In this document: positions 56,289 through 64,000 of the stretch, piece after piece
Layout of the letters: the number at the start of each line of letters is the position of its first letter
Numbering within the stretch: the stretch's first letter is position 1
NCBI RefSeq assembly: GCF_036327755.1
Contig: NZ_CP109596.1
Span: 868,001 to 932,000 of the forward strand
Length of the DNA stretch: 64,000 nt
Reading direction: 5' to 3'
Origin: Nocardia sp. NBC_01503
GTDB taxonomy: Bacteria; Actinomycetota; Actinomycetes; Mycobacteriales; Mycobacteriaceae
Position numbers and translations under genes: made by a program
Notes under the pieces: generated by a model
Told to the model about the DNA's origin: nothing
What the model saw: only the letters and a program-made list of their open reading frames with translations
The model's database searches: none

Positions 56289-58105
56289 CGGCTCCGCGCG
56301 TCATCCGCCCGAAGTTCGAAACCAGGGATAGGAGTCATATATTCTACAGCAGTGGCAATTACGAAGCCTTCACCCGACCGCGCAAGCCCGAAGGGGTGGA
56401 CGCCAAAACGGCCTGGTTCGTCGGATCCGGTCTCGCCTCGCTGTCCGGAGCCGCCTTCCTCATCCGTGACGGTCAACTGCCGGGCAACAGGATCACCATT
56501 CTGGAGGAGCTGAAGCTTCCCGGCGGCGCGCTGGACGGTATTCGTAAACCCAAGAAGGGCTTCGTCATTCGCGGTGGACGCGAAATGGAGAACCACTTCG
56601 AATGCCTGTGGGATCTGTATCGCACCGTCCCGTCCATGGAGATCGACGGGGCCAGCGTCCTGGACGAGTTCTACTGGCTCAACAAGGACGATCCGAACTT
56701 CTCACTCCAGCGCGCCACCATCGAACGCGGTCAGGACGCGCACACCGACGGCCTGTTCACCCTGAATGACAAGGCGCAGAAGGAGATCGTGAAGGTCTTC
56801 CTGGCCACCCGGGAGGAGATGGAGGACAAGCGCATCGACGAGGTCTTCTCGAAAGACTTCCTGCGGAGCAACTTCTGGCTGTACTGGCGCACCATGTTCG
56901 CCTTCGAGGAGTGGCACAGCGCCCTGGAGATGAAGCTGTACCTGCACCGCTTCATCCACCATATCGGCGGGCTGCCGGACTTCTCGGCGCTCAAATTCAC
57001 CAAGTACAACCAGTACGAATCACTCGTGCTGCCGCTGTACCAGTGGCTGCTGGAGCAGGGCGTCACGTTCAAGTTCGATACCACCGTCACGGATGTGGAT
57101 TTCGACCTGAGCGCGAAACGTAAGCAGGCCAAGCGGATTCACTGGGTCTCCGAGGGCGTCGAGGGCGGCGTCGATCTCGGTGCGGACGATCTGCTGTTCA
57201 TGACGATCGGCTCACTCACCGAGAACTCCGATGAGGGTGATCAGCACACCCCCGCCAAGCTGAATACCGGACCCGCACCCGCGTGGGATCTGTGGCGCAC
57301 GCTCTCGGCCAAGGATCCGGCCTTCGGCCGACCCGAGGTCTTCGCGGGCGATATCGAGAAGACCAAATGGGAATCGGCGACCGTCACCACGCTGGATCAG
57401 CGTATCCCCGAATACATTCAGAAGATCTGTAAGCGAGATCCGTTCAGCGGCAAGGTCGTCACCGGCGGCATTGTCACGGTGCGGGATTCGAGCTGGCTGA
57501 TGAGCTGGACGGTGAACCGGCAGCCGCACTTCAAACAGCAGCCCAAAGATCAGATCGTGGTGTGGGTCTACTCGTTGTTCGTGGATGTGCCCGGCGACTA
57601 TGTGAAGAAGACCATGCAGGAGTGCACCGGCGAGGAGATCACCCAGGAGTGGCTGTACCACATGGGTGTTCCGGTCGCGGATATTCCGGACCTGGCCGCG
57701 AACGCCGCCACCTGCGTACCGGTGATGATGCCGTACGTGACCTCGTTCTTCATGCCGCGCAAGGCCGGTGACCGGCCGAATGTGGTGCCCGAGGGTTCGG
57801 TGAACTTCGCCTTCATCGGACAGTTCTCCGAAACCAGCCGGGACTGCATCTTCACCACCGAATACTCGGTGCGCACCGGTATGGAGGCGGCGTATCAGCT
57901 GTTGAATATCGAACGCGGCGTACCGGAGGTCTTCAACTCCACGTACGACATTCGCTCGCTACTGGCGGCGACCAGCAGGCTGCGCGACGGTAAGACCATC
58001 GATCTGCCCGGGCCCGAGATCCTGCGCAAGCGAATCATGCAGCGCCTCGACGCCACCGAGGTCGGCGAACTGCTCACCGAGTTCGGCTTGGTCTCCGAGA
58101 AATAG
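56285..58105 (+). CDS. ohyA: Oleate hydratase (MCRA family)
   Basis: The protein has 606 residues from GTG 56285, overlapping the dehydrogenase stop by GTGA. The FAD-binding start reads TAWFVGSGLASLSGAAFLIR and ILEELKLPGGALDG, and the hallmark Glu/fatty-acid loop region has RGGREMENHFECLWDLY. Further segments are KFTKYNQYESLVLPLYQWL, FAFIGQFSETSRDCIFTTEY and VRTGMEAAYQLL. The enzyme hydrates the cis-9 double bond of oleate to 10-hydroxystearate and uses FAD structurally. It may detoxify unsaturated fatty acids or start a modified-lipid pathway. The call is very secure. Confidence 0.95.
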   Translation: MTAPRVIRPKFETRDRSHIFYSSGNYEAFTRPRKPEGVDAKTAWFVGSGLASLSGAAFLIRDGQLPGNRITILEELKLPGGALDGIRKPKKGFVIRGGREMENHFECLWDLYRTVPSMEIDGASVLDEFYWLNKDDPNFSLQRATIERGQDAHTDGLFTLNDKAQKEIVKVFLATREEMEDKRIDEVFSKDFLRSNFWLYWRTMFAFEEWHSALEMKLYLHRFIHHIGGLPDFSALKFTKYNQYESLVLPLYQWLLEQGVTFKFDTTVTDVDFDLSAKRKQAKRIHWVSEGVEGGVDLGADDLLFMTIGSLTENSDEGDQHTPAKLNTGPAPAWDLWRTLSAKDPAFGRPEVFAGDIEKTKWESATVTTLDQRIPEYIQKICKRDPFSGKVVTGGIVTVRDSSWLMSWTVNRQPHFKQQPKDQIVVWVYSLFVDVPGDYVKKTMQECTGEEITQEWLYHMGVPVADIPDLAANAATCVPVMMPYVTSFFMPRKAGDRPNVVPEGSVNFAFIGQFSETSRDCIFTTEYSVRTGMEAAYQLLNIERGVPEVFNSTYDIRSLLAATSRLRDGKTIDLPGPEILRKRIMQRLDATEVGELLTEFGLVSEK

Positions 58106-58140
58106 GCTGTCCGCCCTGGGATTTCGGCGGGTCGGCGTGC

Positions 58141-59064
58141 TCAGTGCACGCAGGCCCGCCATATCTCCGCCGCCTCGAGCAGCTGGGTGCGCACCCGCTC
58201 GATATGCGGGCGGGCCGACCCGCCCACCCGGCGCGCCAGATATACGGTATTGATCGGCGAATCCTCCGGATCCAGCAGTGTCACAATGGATCCGGCATCG
58301 AGCTCGCGCGCGCACAGATATCGCGGCAGCACCGAGATCCCCGCACCCGAGACCACCGCGGCGAGCACCGCGCGCAGATCCGGAATCACCAGGGCCGGTT
58401 CGGCTTCCAGACGGGTGTCGAACACATGCCGCCAATAGCGCCGCAGGATAGGCAGATCCGCCGCATAGCTGATGAGCGGAACGCCCGTGAAGTCATTGCC
58501 GCACAGGCGATCGATATCGACCTTCGCCGCCACCTGCGGGGCGGCCACCAGCACGAACTCCTCATCCGCCAGCGGATCGGCGAGTACGGTGCGGCCGCGC
58601 GGGCGAATGGTGGAGAGCACCAGATCCAGCTTGCCCAGGCGCAGATCGGTGAGCAGGTCATCGGCCAAGCCGGTGGCGATGGTGAATCGGATGCCCTGTG
58701 AGATGAGCGGAGCCAGCGCGGGCAGGGTGAGCGCGGCGAGCAACTCCGCCGGACCGCCGAGCAGTACCGGCGGCTCGGGGGTGTCATCCTGCGGTGAGTC
58801 GCCGACCACGGATTCCAGTGCGTCGAGCGGATTCGCCACCCGGGCGGCGAGATCATGGGCGGCGGCGGTCGGGGTGACCCCGCGGGGCAGCCGTTCGAAG
58901 AGCGGGCCCAGTCTGCGTTCCAGGGTCTGTATCTGCGTCGTCACAGTGGGCTGGGAGAGGCCGACCTGGGTGGCACCCGCGGTGAGCGATCCGGCCCGGT
59001 AGACGGCGAGGAATGTGCGGAGCTGCGCCAAATCCACGGAGCCATCGGTCTGCCTATGTCTCAT
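58141..59064 (-). CDS. LysR-family transcriptional regulator
   Basis: The protein has 307 residues from ATG 59064. The N-terminal winged helix-turn-helix is AQLRTFLAVYRAGSLTAGAT and QVGLSQPTVTTQIQTLERRL; the substrate domain has LTLPALAPLISQGIRFTIAT and VVSGAGISVLPRYLCARELD. It is divergent from a DJ-1/PfpI protein with a 117-bp gap containing CTGACA-N14-TGTCAG, and it probably activates that gene. TAGACT ends 7 nt before the start, so its own transcript is probably leaderless. The inducer is unknown. Confidence 0.9.
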   Translation of the reverse strand: MRHRQTDGSVDLAQLRTFLAVYRAGSLTAGATQVGLSQPTVTTQIQTLERRLGPLFERLPRGVTPTAAAHDLAARVANPLDALESVVGDSPQDDTPEPPVLLGGPAELLAALTLPALAPLISQGIRFTIATGLADDLLTDLRLGKLDLVLSTIRPRGRTVLADPLADEEFVLVAAPQVAAKVDIDRLCGNDFTGVPLISYAADLPILRRYWRHVFDTRLEAEPALVIPDLRAVLAAVVSGAGISVLPRYLCARELDAGSIVTLLDPEDSPINTVYLARRVGGSARPHIERVRTQLLEAAEIWRACVH

Positions 59065-59071
59065 ATAGGCG

Positions 59072-59077
59072 AGTCTA
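59072..59077 (-). promoter_or_regulatory. -10 box TAGACT for leaderless LysR gene
   Basis: On the minus strand TAGACT ends 7 nt before the ATG at 59064. It overlaps ATAG-N6-CTAT, so autorepression at this point is possible. Confidence 0.45.
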
Positions 59078-59120
59078 TTGGTCGATCTATGTTCGCGCAC
59101 CTACGGTGGATCTCGACAAC

Positions 59121-59146
59121 CTGACATTTCGCATACGGAGTGTCAG
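59121..59146. promoter_or_regulatory. Inverted repeat CTGACA-N14-TGTCAG, possible LysR site
   Basis: Six-base arms 14 nt apart lie 36-61 bp before the DJ-1/PfpI start. This position fits a LysR activator site, but the arms are short. Confidence 0.35.
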
Positions 59147-59181
59147 TTCATCGCAAGCGACCGTTCTGAGCGAGGAGCATC

Positions 59182-59874
59182 ATGGCCAAGGTCTTGTTCG
59201 TCATGACCGGCGTCGACCATTGGACGCTGGCCGACGGCACCCGGCACCCGACCGGGTACTGGGCCGAAGAGTTCGCCGCGCCCTACGAGGCATTCACCGC
59301 GGCCGGGCACGACATCGTGGTCGCCACCCCCGGCGCGGTGGTGCCGCCCATCGATCGTGGCAGCCTCGCCCCCGACGCCAACGGCGGTCCGGAGGGCGCC
59401 GAGAAGATCGCCGAAACCCTGCGCAAGGCAACCGAATTGAGCCATCCCATCGACCTCGGCGCGGTCGATCTCGCCGAGTACGACGCGGTCTACTATCCGG
59501 GCGGGCACGGTCCCATGGAGGATCTGGCCGTCAATGCCGTCTCGGGCGAATTGCTCAATGCCGCATTGGCTTCGGGCAAACCGCTCGGCGTGGTGTGCCA
59601 TGCCCCGGCCGCACTGCTGGCCACCGCCGATGCCGATGGCAAATCGCCGTTCGCGGGCTATCGCATCACCGGCTTCACCAATGCCGAGGAAACCCAGGCC
59701 GGATTCGCGGACAAGGCCAAGTGGCTGCTCCAGGATCGACTCGTCGCACTCGGCCTGGATTTCCAGGCCGGTGCGCCGTGGGCCCCGCATATCGAGGTCG
59801 ATCGCAATCTCTACACCGGGCAGAACCCGGCCTCCTCCGCCCCGCTGGCGGCGGAGCTGCTGAAGGCGCTCTGA
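59182..59874 (+). CDS. DJ-1/PfpI-family type 1 glutamine amidotransferase-like protein
   Basis: The protein has 230 residues and a DJ-1 fold: KVLFVMTGVDHWTLADGT with a Glu in YWAEEFAAPYEAF, AEYDAVYYPGGHGPMEDLAV, and the nucleophile Cys139 in LGVVCHAPAALLATAD. This matches Hsp31-like glyoxalase III/chaperone proteins with the Glu-Cys-His arrangement. It could detoxify methylglyoxal or similar aldehydes. A GAGGAG site precedes the ATG. It is followed after 5 nt by a TetR gene and an MDR reductase, which looks like one unit for reactive carbonyl stress. Confidence 0.85.
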   Translation: MAKVLFVMTGVDHWTLADGTRHPTGYWAEEFAAPYEAFTAAGHDIVVATPGAVVPPIDRGSLAPDANGGPEGAEKIAETLRKATELSHPIDLGAVDLAEYDAVYYPGGHGPMEDLAVNAVSGELLNAALASGKPLGVVCHAPAALLATADADGKSPFAGYRITGFTNAEETQAGFADKAKWLLQDRLVALGLDFQAGAPWAPHIEVDRNLYTGQNPASSAPLAAELLKAL

Positions 59875-59879
59875 GCCCG

Positions 59880-60431
59880 ATGGCCGACCGGACCGCCGAC
59901 GTACTCGACGCCACCCTGCGCTGCCTGCTGCGGTACGGGGCGCGGCGGACGACCATGGACGATATCGCCTCCGAGACAGGCGTTTCCAGGTCGGCGGTCT
60001 ATCAATACGTTCGCAATAAGGACGATGCCGTGCGGCGGCTCGCCGATCGCCTGCACGCGACCGCGATGACCGCCGCGCGGGAGGCCGCCGCCGCACCTGT
60101 TCCGCTGGCGGACAAGGTCTTCGGCATCGCCTCCGCGAAAGTGCTACTGGCATCGGGACCTTTCGCGGATTCACCGCACGCCGCGGAGCTCATCGACGAG
60201 CAGGCCCGGCTCTGCGGGGATATCTGCCGCGCCTTCACCGAGGATCTGCACGGACTGCTCACCGGCGTCCTCACCGACGCGGGCCGGGAACGCCCCGCCG
60301 ACTCCGCCGGAATCATTCTCGCCACCACCATCGGCCTGCTGTCCATGGGCCGCACCGATCTACTGCGCACCGCCACCGACGCCCTGCTTGCCGGGCTCGA
60401 TACGAAAACACTTGAAGGAGAACAACAATGA
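59880..60431 (+). CDS. TetR-family transcriptional regulator
   Basis: The protein has 183 residues from ATG 59880. The helix-turn-helix is TTMDDIASETGVSRSAVYQY followed by VRNKDDAVRRLADRLHA at about residues 25-60. The ligand domain is short. Its stop overlaps the start of the MDR oxidoreductase by ATGA. It lies 5 nt after the DJ-1-type gene. It is probably the regulator of this group, perhaps of the MDR enzyme's substrate. The ligand is unknown. Confidence 0.88.
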   Translation: MADRTADVLDATLRCLLRYGARRTTMDDIASETGVSRSAVYQYVRNKDDAVRRLADRLHATAMTAAREAAAAPVPLADKVFGIASAKVLLASGPFADSPHAAELIDEQARLCGDICRAFTEDLHGLLTGVLTDAGRERPADSAGIILATTIGLLSMGRTDLLRTATDALLAGLDTKTLEGEQQ

Positions 60432-61444
60432 CCGTCGACAGCCGTGAATGGCGTCTGATCGCCCGCCCGCACGGCGAGCCCAAGCCCGCCGATTTCGAGC
60501 TCGCCACCGTAACGCTGCCCGATCCCGCGCCCGGACAGGTGCTGGTGCGCAATGACTGGCTGTCGGTGGATCCGTACATGCGCGGGCGGATGAACGATGC
60601 CGAATCGTATATCCCCCCTTTCGGTCTCGGTGAGGCCATGACCGGTGGTGCGGTCGGCACCGTCATCGCCTCCGCCGCGGACGCTGTGCCCGTCGGCGCG
60701 GTGGTCAGCCACTTCTACGGCTGGCGCGAGTACGCCGTGCTCGATGCCGCCGCCGTCCAGGTGGTGAATGCCGAAATCGCGCCCGCCCAGGCGTATTTGG
60801 GCGTGCTGGGCACCACCGGCATCACCGCCTACGCCGGTCTCACCGAGGTCGCCCCGGTCAAGGCCGGTGATGTCGTCTTCATCTCCGGCGCGGCCGGTGC
60901 GGTGGGTTCGATCGCGGGACAGGTCGCCAAGCGGCTCGGCGCGGCCAAGGTGATCGGCTCGGCCGGTGGTCCGGCCAAGACCGCGCGCCTGCTGGAGGAG
61001 TTCGGCTTCGATCACGCCATCGACTACCGCGAGGGAGATCTGGTGGGGCAGTTGGCCGCCGCCGCGCCCGAGGGGATCGACGTGTACTTCGACAATGTCG
61101 GTGGCGATCACCTCGATGCCGCGCTGGTCGCCATGAATCTGCGTGGGCGCATCGCGCTCTGCGGGGCCATCTCGGTGTACAACGACACCGAACTCGCCGC
61201 CGGGCCGAGTCATCTGCCGCTGGCCATCGGTAAGCGGATCAACCTGCGCGGTATGAACGTCACCGATCATCTGCACCAGGCGCCGGAGTGGATCGGCAAG
61301 GCGGCCGGTTGGCTCGCCGATGGTTCACTGCGCGCGGAGGAGACCGTGGTCGACGGTATCGATCAGGCCCTGGATGCCTTCACCGCCATGATGAGCGGCG
61401 CGAATACCGGCAAGATGCTGGTTCGGTTGCCGCACAACGGATAA
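60428..61444 (+). CDS. NADP-dependent MDR-family oxidoreductase (CurA/leukotriene B4 dehydrogenase-like)
   Basis: The 338-residue protein has a zinc-less medium-chain reductase fold. It opens with SREWRLIARPHGEPKPADFE and has SVDPYMRGRMND near residue 50, the family tag for CurA/LTB4DH-like enzymes, then LGVLGTTGITAYAGLTEVAP, VFISGAAGAVGSIAGQVAKR for NADPH, and VYFDNVGGDHLDAAL. These enzymes reduce alpha,beta-unsaturated ketones or aldehydes. It is coupled to the TetR gene and is followed by a strong bidirectional terminator. With DJ-1 upstream, detoxification of reactive carbonyls is the likely theme. Confidence 0.92.
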   Translation: MTVDSREWRLIARPHGEPKPADFELATVTLPDPAPGQVLVRNDWLSVDPYMRGRMNDAESYIPPFGLGEAMTGGAVGTVIASAADAVPVGAVVSHFYGWREYAVLDAAAVQVVNAEIAPAQAYLGVLGTTGITAYAGLTEVAPVKAGDVVFISGAAGAVGSIAGQVAKRLGAAKVIGSAGGPAKTARLLEEFGFDHAIDYREGDLVGQLAAAAPEGIDVYFDNVGGDHLDAALVAMNLRGRIALCGAISVYNDTELAAGPSHLPLAIGKRINLRGMNVTDHLHQAPEWIGKAAGWLADGSLRAEETVVDGIDQALDAFTAMMSGANTGKMLVRLPHNG

Positions 61445-61465
61445 CGATCCGTCAGGAACTCCGGT

Positions 61466-61496
61466 CGGCCCGGCATCGGTCATCGATGCCGGGCCG
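61466..61496. terminator. Strong bidirectional terminator hairpin
   Basis: CGGCCCGGCATCG and CGATGCCGGGCCG pair perfectly over 13 bp around the loop GTCAT, followed by TTTC. It lies between the convergent MDR and thioesterase genes. Confidence 0.85.
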
Positions 61497-61516
61497 TTTC
61501 GGTTACCCGCGCCGGG

Positions 61517-61981
61517 TCACTTGCGGTGGGCGCGGAGCTGATAGATCCCCTCGGTCTCCGCGACGACCACACCATTGGCATCGGTGACGACGGCCTTGAG
61601 CACGAAGTCCGACTTACCCTTCAACTCGGCCTCCTCCGCGATGCGCGCGATCTCGGACTCCGACAGCTCGGCCACCGCGGTGACATCGGTGGCGGCGGGC
61701 TTGCGGAAGTAGATGTGCAGATCCTTGACCAGCGGGTAGTACAGGGCGCTGTCGAAGCTGGCGACGGCGAGCGCACCGCCCAGAATCTCCGCGACGGTGA
61801 ACAGGACTCCGGCGTACATGACACCGAAGTGGTTGCCATTGCCCTCGACCGGAACCTTGGTGGCGGCGTAACCGGGGCGGACCTCGGTGGCCTGGACGCC
61901 CATCTTGTGCGCGATCGGGATCGTGAATTCGAGCGCGCCGTTCACGATCTCGTTCAGCGGCGGGGTGGCGTCATTCGCCAT
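61517..61981 (-). CDS. Hotdog-fold thioesterase (DUF4442/PaaI-like)
   Basis: The protein has 154 residues from ATG 61981. The hotdog pattern is PIAHKMGVQATEVRPGYAAT, then NHFGVMYAGVLFTVAEILGG with the Asn-His-x-Gly-x-x-x-Ala-Gly arrangement of PaaI-like thioesterases, and DLHIYFRKPAATDVTAVAEL. It should hydrolyse acyl-CoA or acyl-carrier thioesters. Monocistronic on the minus strand, it faces the GntR gene across a 152-bp gap that contains a perfect palindrome. Confidence 0.85.
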   Translation of the reverse strand: MANDATPPLNEIVNGALEFTIPIAHKMGVQATEVRPGYAATKVPVEGNGNHFGVMYAGVLFTVAEILGGALAVASFDSALYYPLVKDLHIYFRKPAATDVTAVAELSESEIARIAEEAELKGKSDFVLKAVVTDANGVVVAETEGIYQLRAHRK

Positions 61982-62101
61982 GCGGGACCTCCCTGTCTCA
62001 CTTACTGGCAGCATGCCAACAGGACAAATCATCGGGGTAAGGGCTCGGCGCGCGCAAGTCCCACGGTCGGCGCGGCGGTGAGACCGGCCACAACCCAGCA
62101 A

Positions 62102-62117
62102 ATCCGACCGGTCGGAT
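62102..62117. promoter_or_regulatory. Perfect 16-bp palindrome, probable GntR operator
   Basis: ATCCGACC-GGTCGGAT is a perfect palindrome that ends 3 bp before the -10 box at 62121-62126. GntR/FadR-type operators are palindromes of this size, and occupancy would block the promoter, so autorepression of the GntR-MFS operon is likely. Confidence 0.65.
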
Positions 62118-62120
62118 ACC

Positions 62121-62126
62121 TAGGAT
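62121..62126 (+). promoter_or_regulatory. -10 box TAGGAT for leaderless GntR gene
   Basis: TAGGAT lies 7 nt before GTG 62134. Its context, CCTAGGATG, is the same as in front of the TetR gene at 1456. Confidence 0.5.
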
Positions 62127-62133
62127 GCGACTT

Positions 62134-62775
62134 GTGTCTATGACGTATTCATCCGCCGAGCGGGCCTACCGCGCGGTCAAGGAACGCATCCTGAGCGGGG
62201 AACTCCCCGGGGGCGAGCTGATCAGCGAGGGCGAGATCGCCACCTCGCTCGGCACCTCGCGGACTCCGGTGCGCGAGGCCTTCCTGCGATTGGAGACCGA
62301 GGGGTGGATGAAGCTGTACCCCAAGCGGGGTGCGCTGGTGGTGCCGGTGCCCTCGCACGAGGCCGAGCATGTGACACAGGCGCGGTACGTGGTGGAGACG
62401 GGCGCGGTCCGAGCCCTCGCCGAGTCCGATCGATCGGCACTCATGATCCGGTTGCGCGCCTGTCTGGAACGCCAGCGCGCGCTCGCCGCCACCGGTGACC
62501 TCGATGAATTCGCCGTGGTCGACGCCGACTTCCACCGCGAATACGTGGTAGCCGCGGGCAACCCGCTACTCGCGGGCTTCTACGATTCGCTCCGCGAACG
62601 CCAGCGCCGTATGAACAGCGTCGCCCTGCGCCGCGGCGAGATCGAAACCGATCGCATCATCGCCCAGCACGCCCGCCTCGCCGACCTCATCGAATCCGGC
62701 GACACCACCGGCTTCGCCACCGCCCTCGCCCAGCACCTGATGGACGTGCACGGCGTGACCCTGAGAGGGCTGTGA
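62134..62775 (+). CDS. GntR-family (FadR subfamily) transcriptional regulator
   Basis: The protein has 213 residues from GTG 62134, chosen from the -10 box position; ATG 62125 or 62140 are alternatives. The winged helix-turn-helix is ERAYRAVKERILSGELPGGE with SEGEIATSLGTSRTPVREAF and LRLETEGWMKLYPKRGALVV; the FCD effector domain follows, with Asp and His metal ligands in VVDADFHREYVVAAGNP and IIAQHARLADLIESGD. Its stop overlaps the start of the MFS gene by one base. It probably controls that transporter and itself through the palindrome at 62102. Confidence 0.9.
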   Translation: MSMTYSSAERAYRAVKERILSGELPGGELISEGEIATSLGTSRTPVREAFLRLETEGWMKLYPKRGALVVPVPSHEAEHVTQARYVVETGAVRALAESDRSALMIRLRACLERQRALAATGDLDEFAVVDADFHREYVVAAGNPLLAGFYDSLRERQRRMNSVALRRGEIETDRIIAQHARLADLIESGDTTGFATALAQHLMDVHGVTLRGL

Positions 62776-64000
62776 TGACGAGCGACTCCCCCTTCAGCCC
62801 CAGACCCCCACGCGGCAGCACCCCGAATTCTCCGGGCGCTCCCGCCGATTCGTATCGCGGCCTGCCTGATTCACGTCCGGCGGATTCACGCCGTGGCCTG
62901 ACAGATTCACCGCACGAACCAGCGGATTCACGGGGCGGCCCGGCGGATTCACCGGCCGAGCACGAGGTGTCGGGTGGTGGCGCCGCCACCGCCGTTCTCA
63001 CCCGGCCTACCGCGGCCGTGGCTCGCGACCCCCGCGCGTGGTTGAGCGTGGCCACGGCGATCTTCGCGATCGCCTGGGGTGGAAACGAATTCACGCCACT
63101 GCTGGTCATGTACAAACGGGACGGCTTGCCGGTCACCACCGTTGATCTGCTGCTGTTCGAGTACGTGCTGGGGATCGTGCCCGCGCTGTTGATCGGTGGG
63201 CCGCTGTCGGACCGATACGGTCGCCGACCGCTCATGCTCCCCGCGCCGGTGATCGCCGCATCGGGATCACTGCTGCTCGCCTTCGGATCATCTTCCGTGC
63301 CGATGCTATCCGCCGGACGCGTGCTCTGCGGTGCGGCGCTCGGGCTGGCGATGGCGGTCGGCAGCAGCTGGCTCAAGGAGTTGTCGCAGCCGCCATTCGC
63401 GGCCGAAACCGCCTCCGGCACCGGAGCGCGACGCTCGGCCATGAGTCTCACCGGCGGCTTCGGTGTGGGCGCGGGTGTGGCAGGGGTGTTGGCACAGTGG
63501 GGGCCGCTGCCGGACTCCCTCCCCTACCTGATCAATGTCGGGCTGTGCCTGGTTGCCGCCGCATGGATTCTCCGGGCTCCGGAAACCCTGGTGCCCGAGC
63601 CGACTACGAGGCGATTGACCGAGGACCTGAAGATCCCCGCCGTGGCGCATCGCCGCTTCCGACTGGTCGTGCTGCCCGTCGCACTATGGCTGTTCGCCTG
63701 TTCCGCAACGGCTTACGCCATCATGCCCACCCTCATGATGCCGAAGGTGCACGGTGCGCCCATCGCGTTCTCCGCGCTGATCACCGTCACTACGCTGGGC
63801 TGCGGTTTCGCCATTCAATCAGTGGCCCGCCGCCTGGATCGCCCCGGCACCATCCGCCTCCCCGCCCTGGCACTGACCCTCGTCGCCACCGGAATGGGGC
63901 TCGCCGCGGCAGCCTCGGGCCCACTCACGCTCTGGCTCACCATCGCCACCGCCATCGTGCTCGGCCTCGGTTTCGGCATCGGGCTGGTCGCCGGACTTCT
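62775..64000 (+). CDS. MFS transporter (partial, runs off right edge)
   Basis: At least 408 codons are present from ATG 62775. An unusual N-terminal tail of about 75 residues has degenerate seven-residue repeats centred on Asp-Ser (PADSYRGLPDSRPADSRRGL and so on). Then come about ten visible helices: SVATAIFAIAWGGNEFTPLL, the MFS signature GGPLSDRYGRRPLML after helix 2, and GRVLCGAALGLAMAVGSSWL. The type is a sugar/drug transporter of the DHA1-like group. It is translationally coupled to the GntR regulator. The substrate is unknown; the end lies outside the window. Confidence 0.85.
   Translation, partial: MTSDSPFSPRPPRGSTPNSPGAPADSYRGLPDSRPADSRRGLTDSPHEPADSRGGPADSPAEHEVSGGGAATAVLTRPTAAVARDPRAWLSVATAIFAIAWGGNEFTPLLVMYKRDGLPVTTVDLLLFEYVLGIVPALLIGGPLSDRYGRRPLMLPAPVIAASGSLLLAFGSSSVPMLSAGRVLCGAALGLAMAVGSSWLKELSQPPFAAETASGTGARRSAMSLTGGFGVGAGVAGVLAQWGPLPDSLPYLINVGLCLVAAAWILRAPETLVPEPTTRRLTEDLKIPAVAHRRFRLVVLPVALWLFACSATAYAIMPTLMMPKVHGAPIAFSALITVTTLGCGFAIQSVARRLDRPGTIRLPALALTLVATGMGLAAAASGPLTLWLTIATAIVLGLGFGIGLVAGL

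Overview
The window is GC-rich, gene-dense actinomycete chromosome, most likely from a mycolic-acid-containing genus such as Nocardia or a close relative. The signs are an antigen-85-type esterase with a signal peptide, a secreted cutinase, a two-domain geosmin synthase, an EspR-like regulator beside an ImmA-type peptidase and a seven-helix membrane protein, an XRE/DUF5753 plus DUF397 pair, many TetR regulators, and at least eight genes whose start codon lies 6-7 nt after a TANNNT -10 box (leaderless starts). I see no rRNA, tRNA, CRISPR array, integrase or insertion sequence. The genus is an inference; no marker gene is present.

Layout: 1-5.4 kb holds a partial MurR/RpiR regulator, a phenolic acid decarboxylase, a TetR plus flavin amine oxidase pair, and an XRE/DUF397 locus with small divergent ORFs. 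5.4-6.6 kb is a decayed operon: an intact enoyl-CoA hydratase between a 15-codon nitroreductase stub and the tails of an LLM oxidoreductase and a TetR regulator. 6.6-11 kb holds TetR, double-Lrp, a DHA2 exporter and the Ag85-like esterase. 11-17.4 kb is a minus-strand block: secreted beta-helix protein, 7-TM protein, ImmA peptidase, EspR-like regulator, unusual P450 and HELAHE metalloprotease. 17.4-28.3 kb is cell-envelope and redox housekeeping, including an ECF41/SigJ sigma factor with a promoter-like site, and ends in a 5'-truncated SBF transporter. 28.4-41.2 kb includes a four-repeat LppU-like protein and its collapsed paralogue, geosmin synthase, a PAP2-diacylglycerol kinase fusion, a CE1758/CE1759-type flavin pair and a crcB pair.

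41.4-50.8 kb is the most interesting region. A GNAT acyltransferase is followed by a one-module fully reducing PKS, an alpha-oxoamine synthase that overlaps it by ATGA, and an Aur1/IPT-like PAP2-fold membrane protein. Together they suggest a PKS-fed sphingolipid-like aminolipid with a phospho head group. 50.9-64 kb holds an alpha/beta hydrolase with an amidase remnant directly behind it, a baeRF protein, a TetR-dehydrogenase-oleate hydratase operon with a clear operator, a LysR/DJ-1/TetR/MDR group, a thioesterase, and a GntR-MFS operon with a perfect 16-bp palindrome.

Five gene remnants made by deletions, none with a visible mobile element, are scattered through the window. Regulation is dominated by one-component repressors next to their targets, often with a readable inverted repeat.
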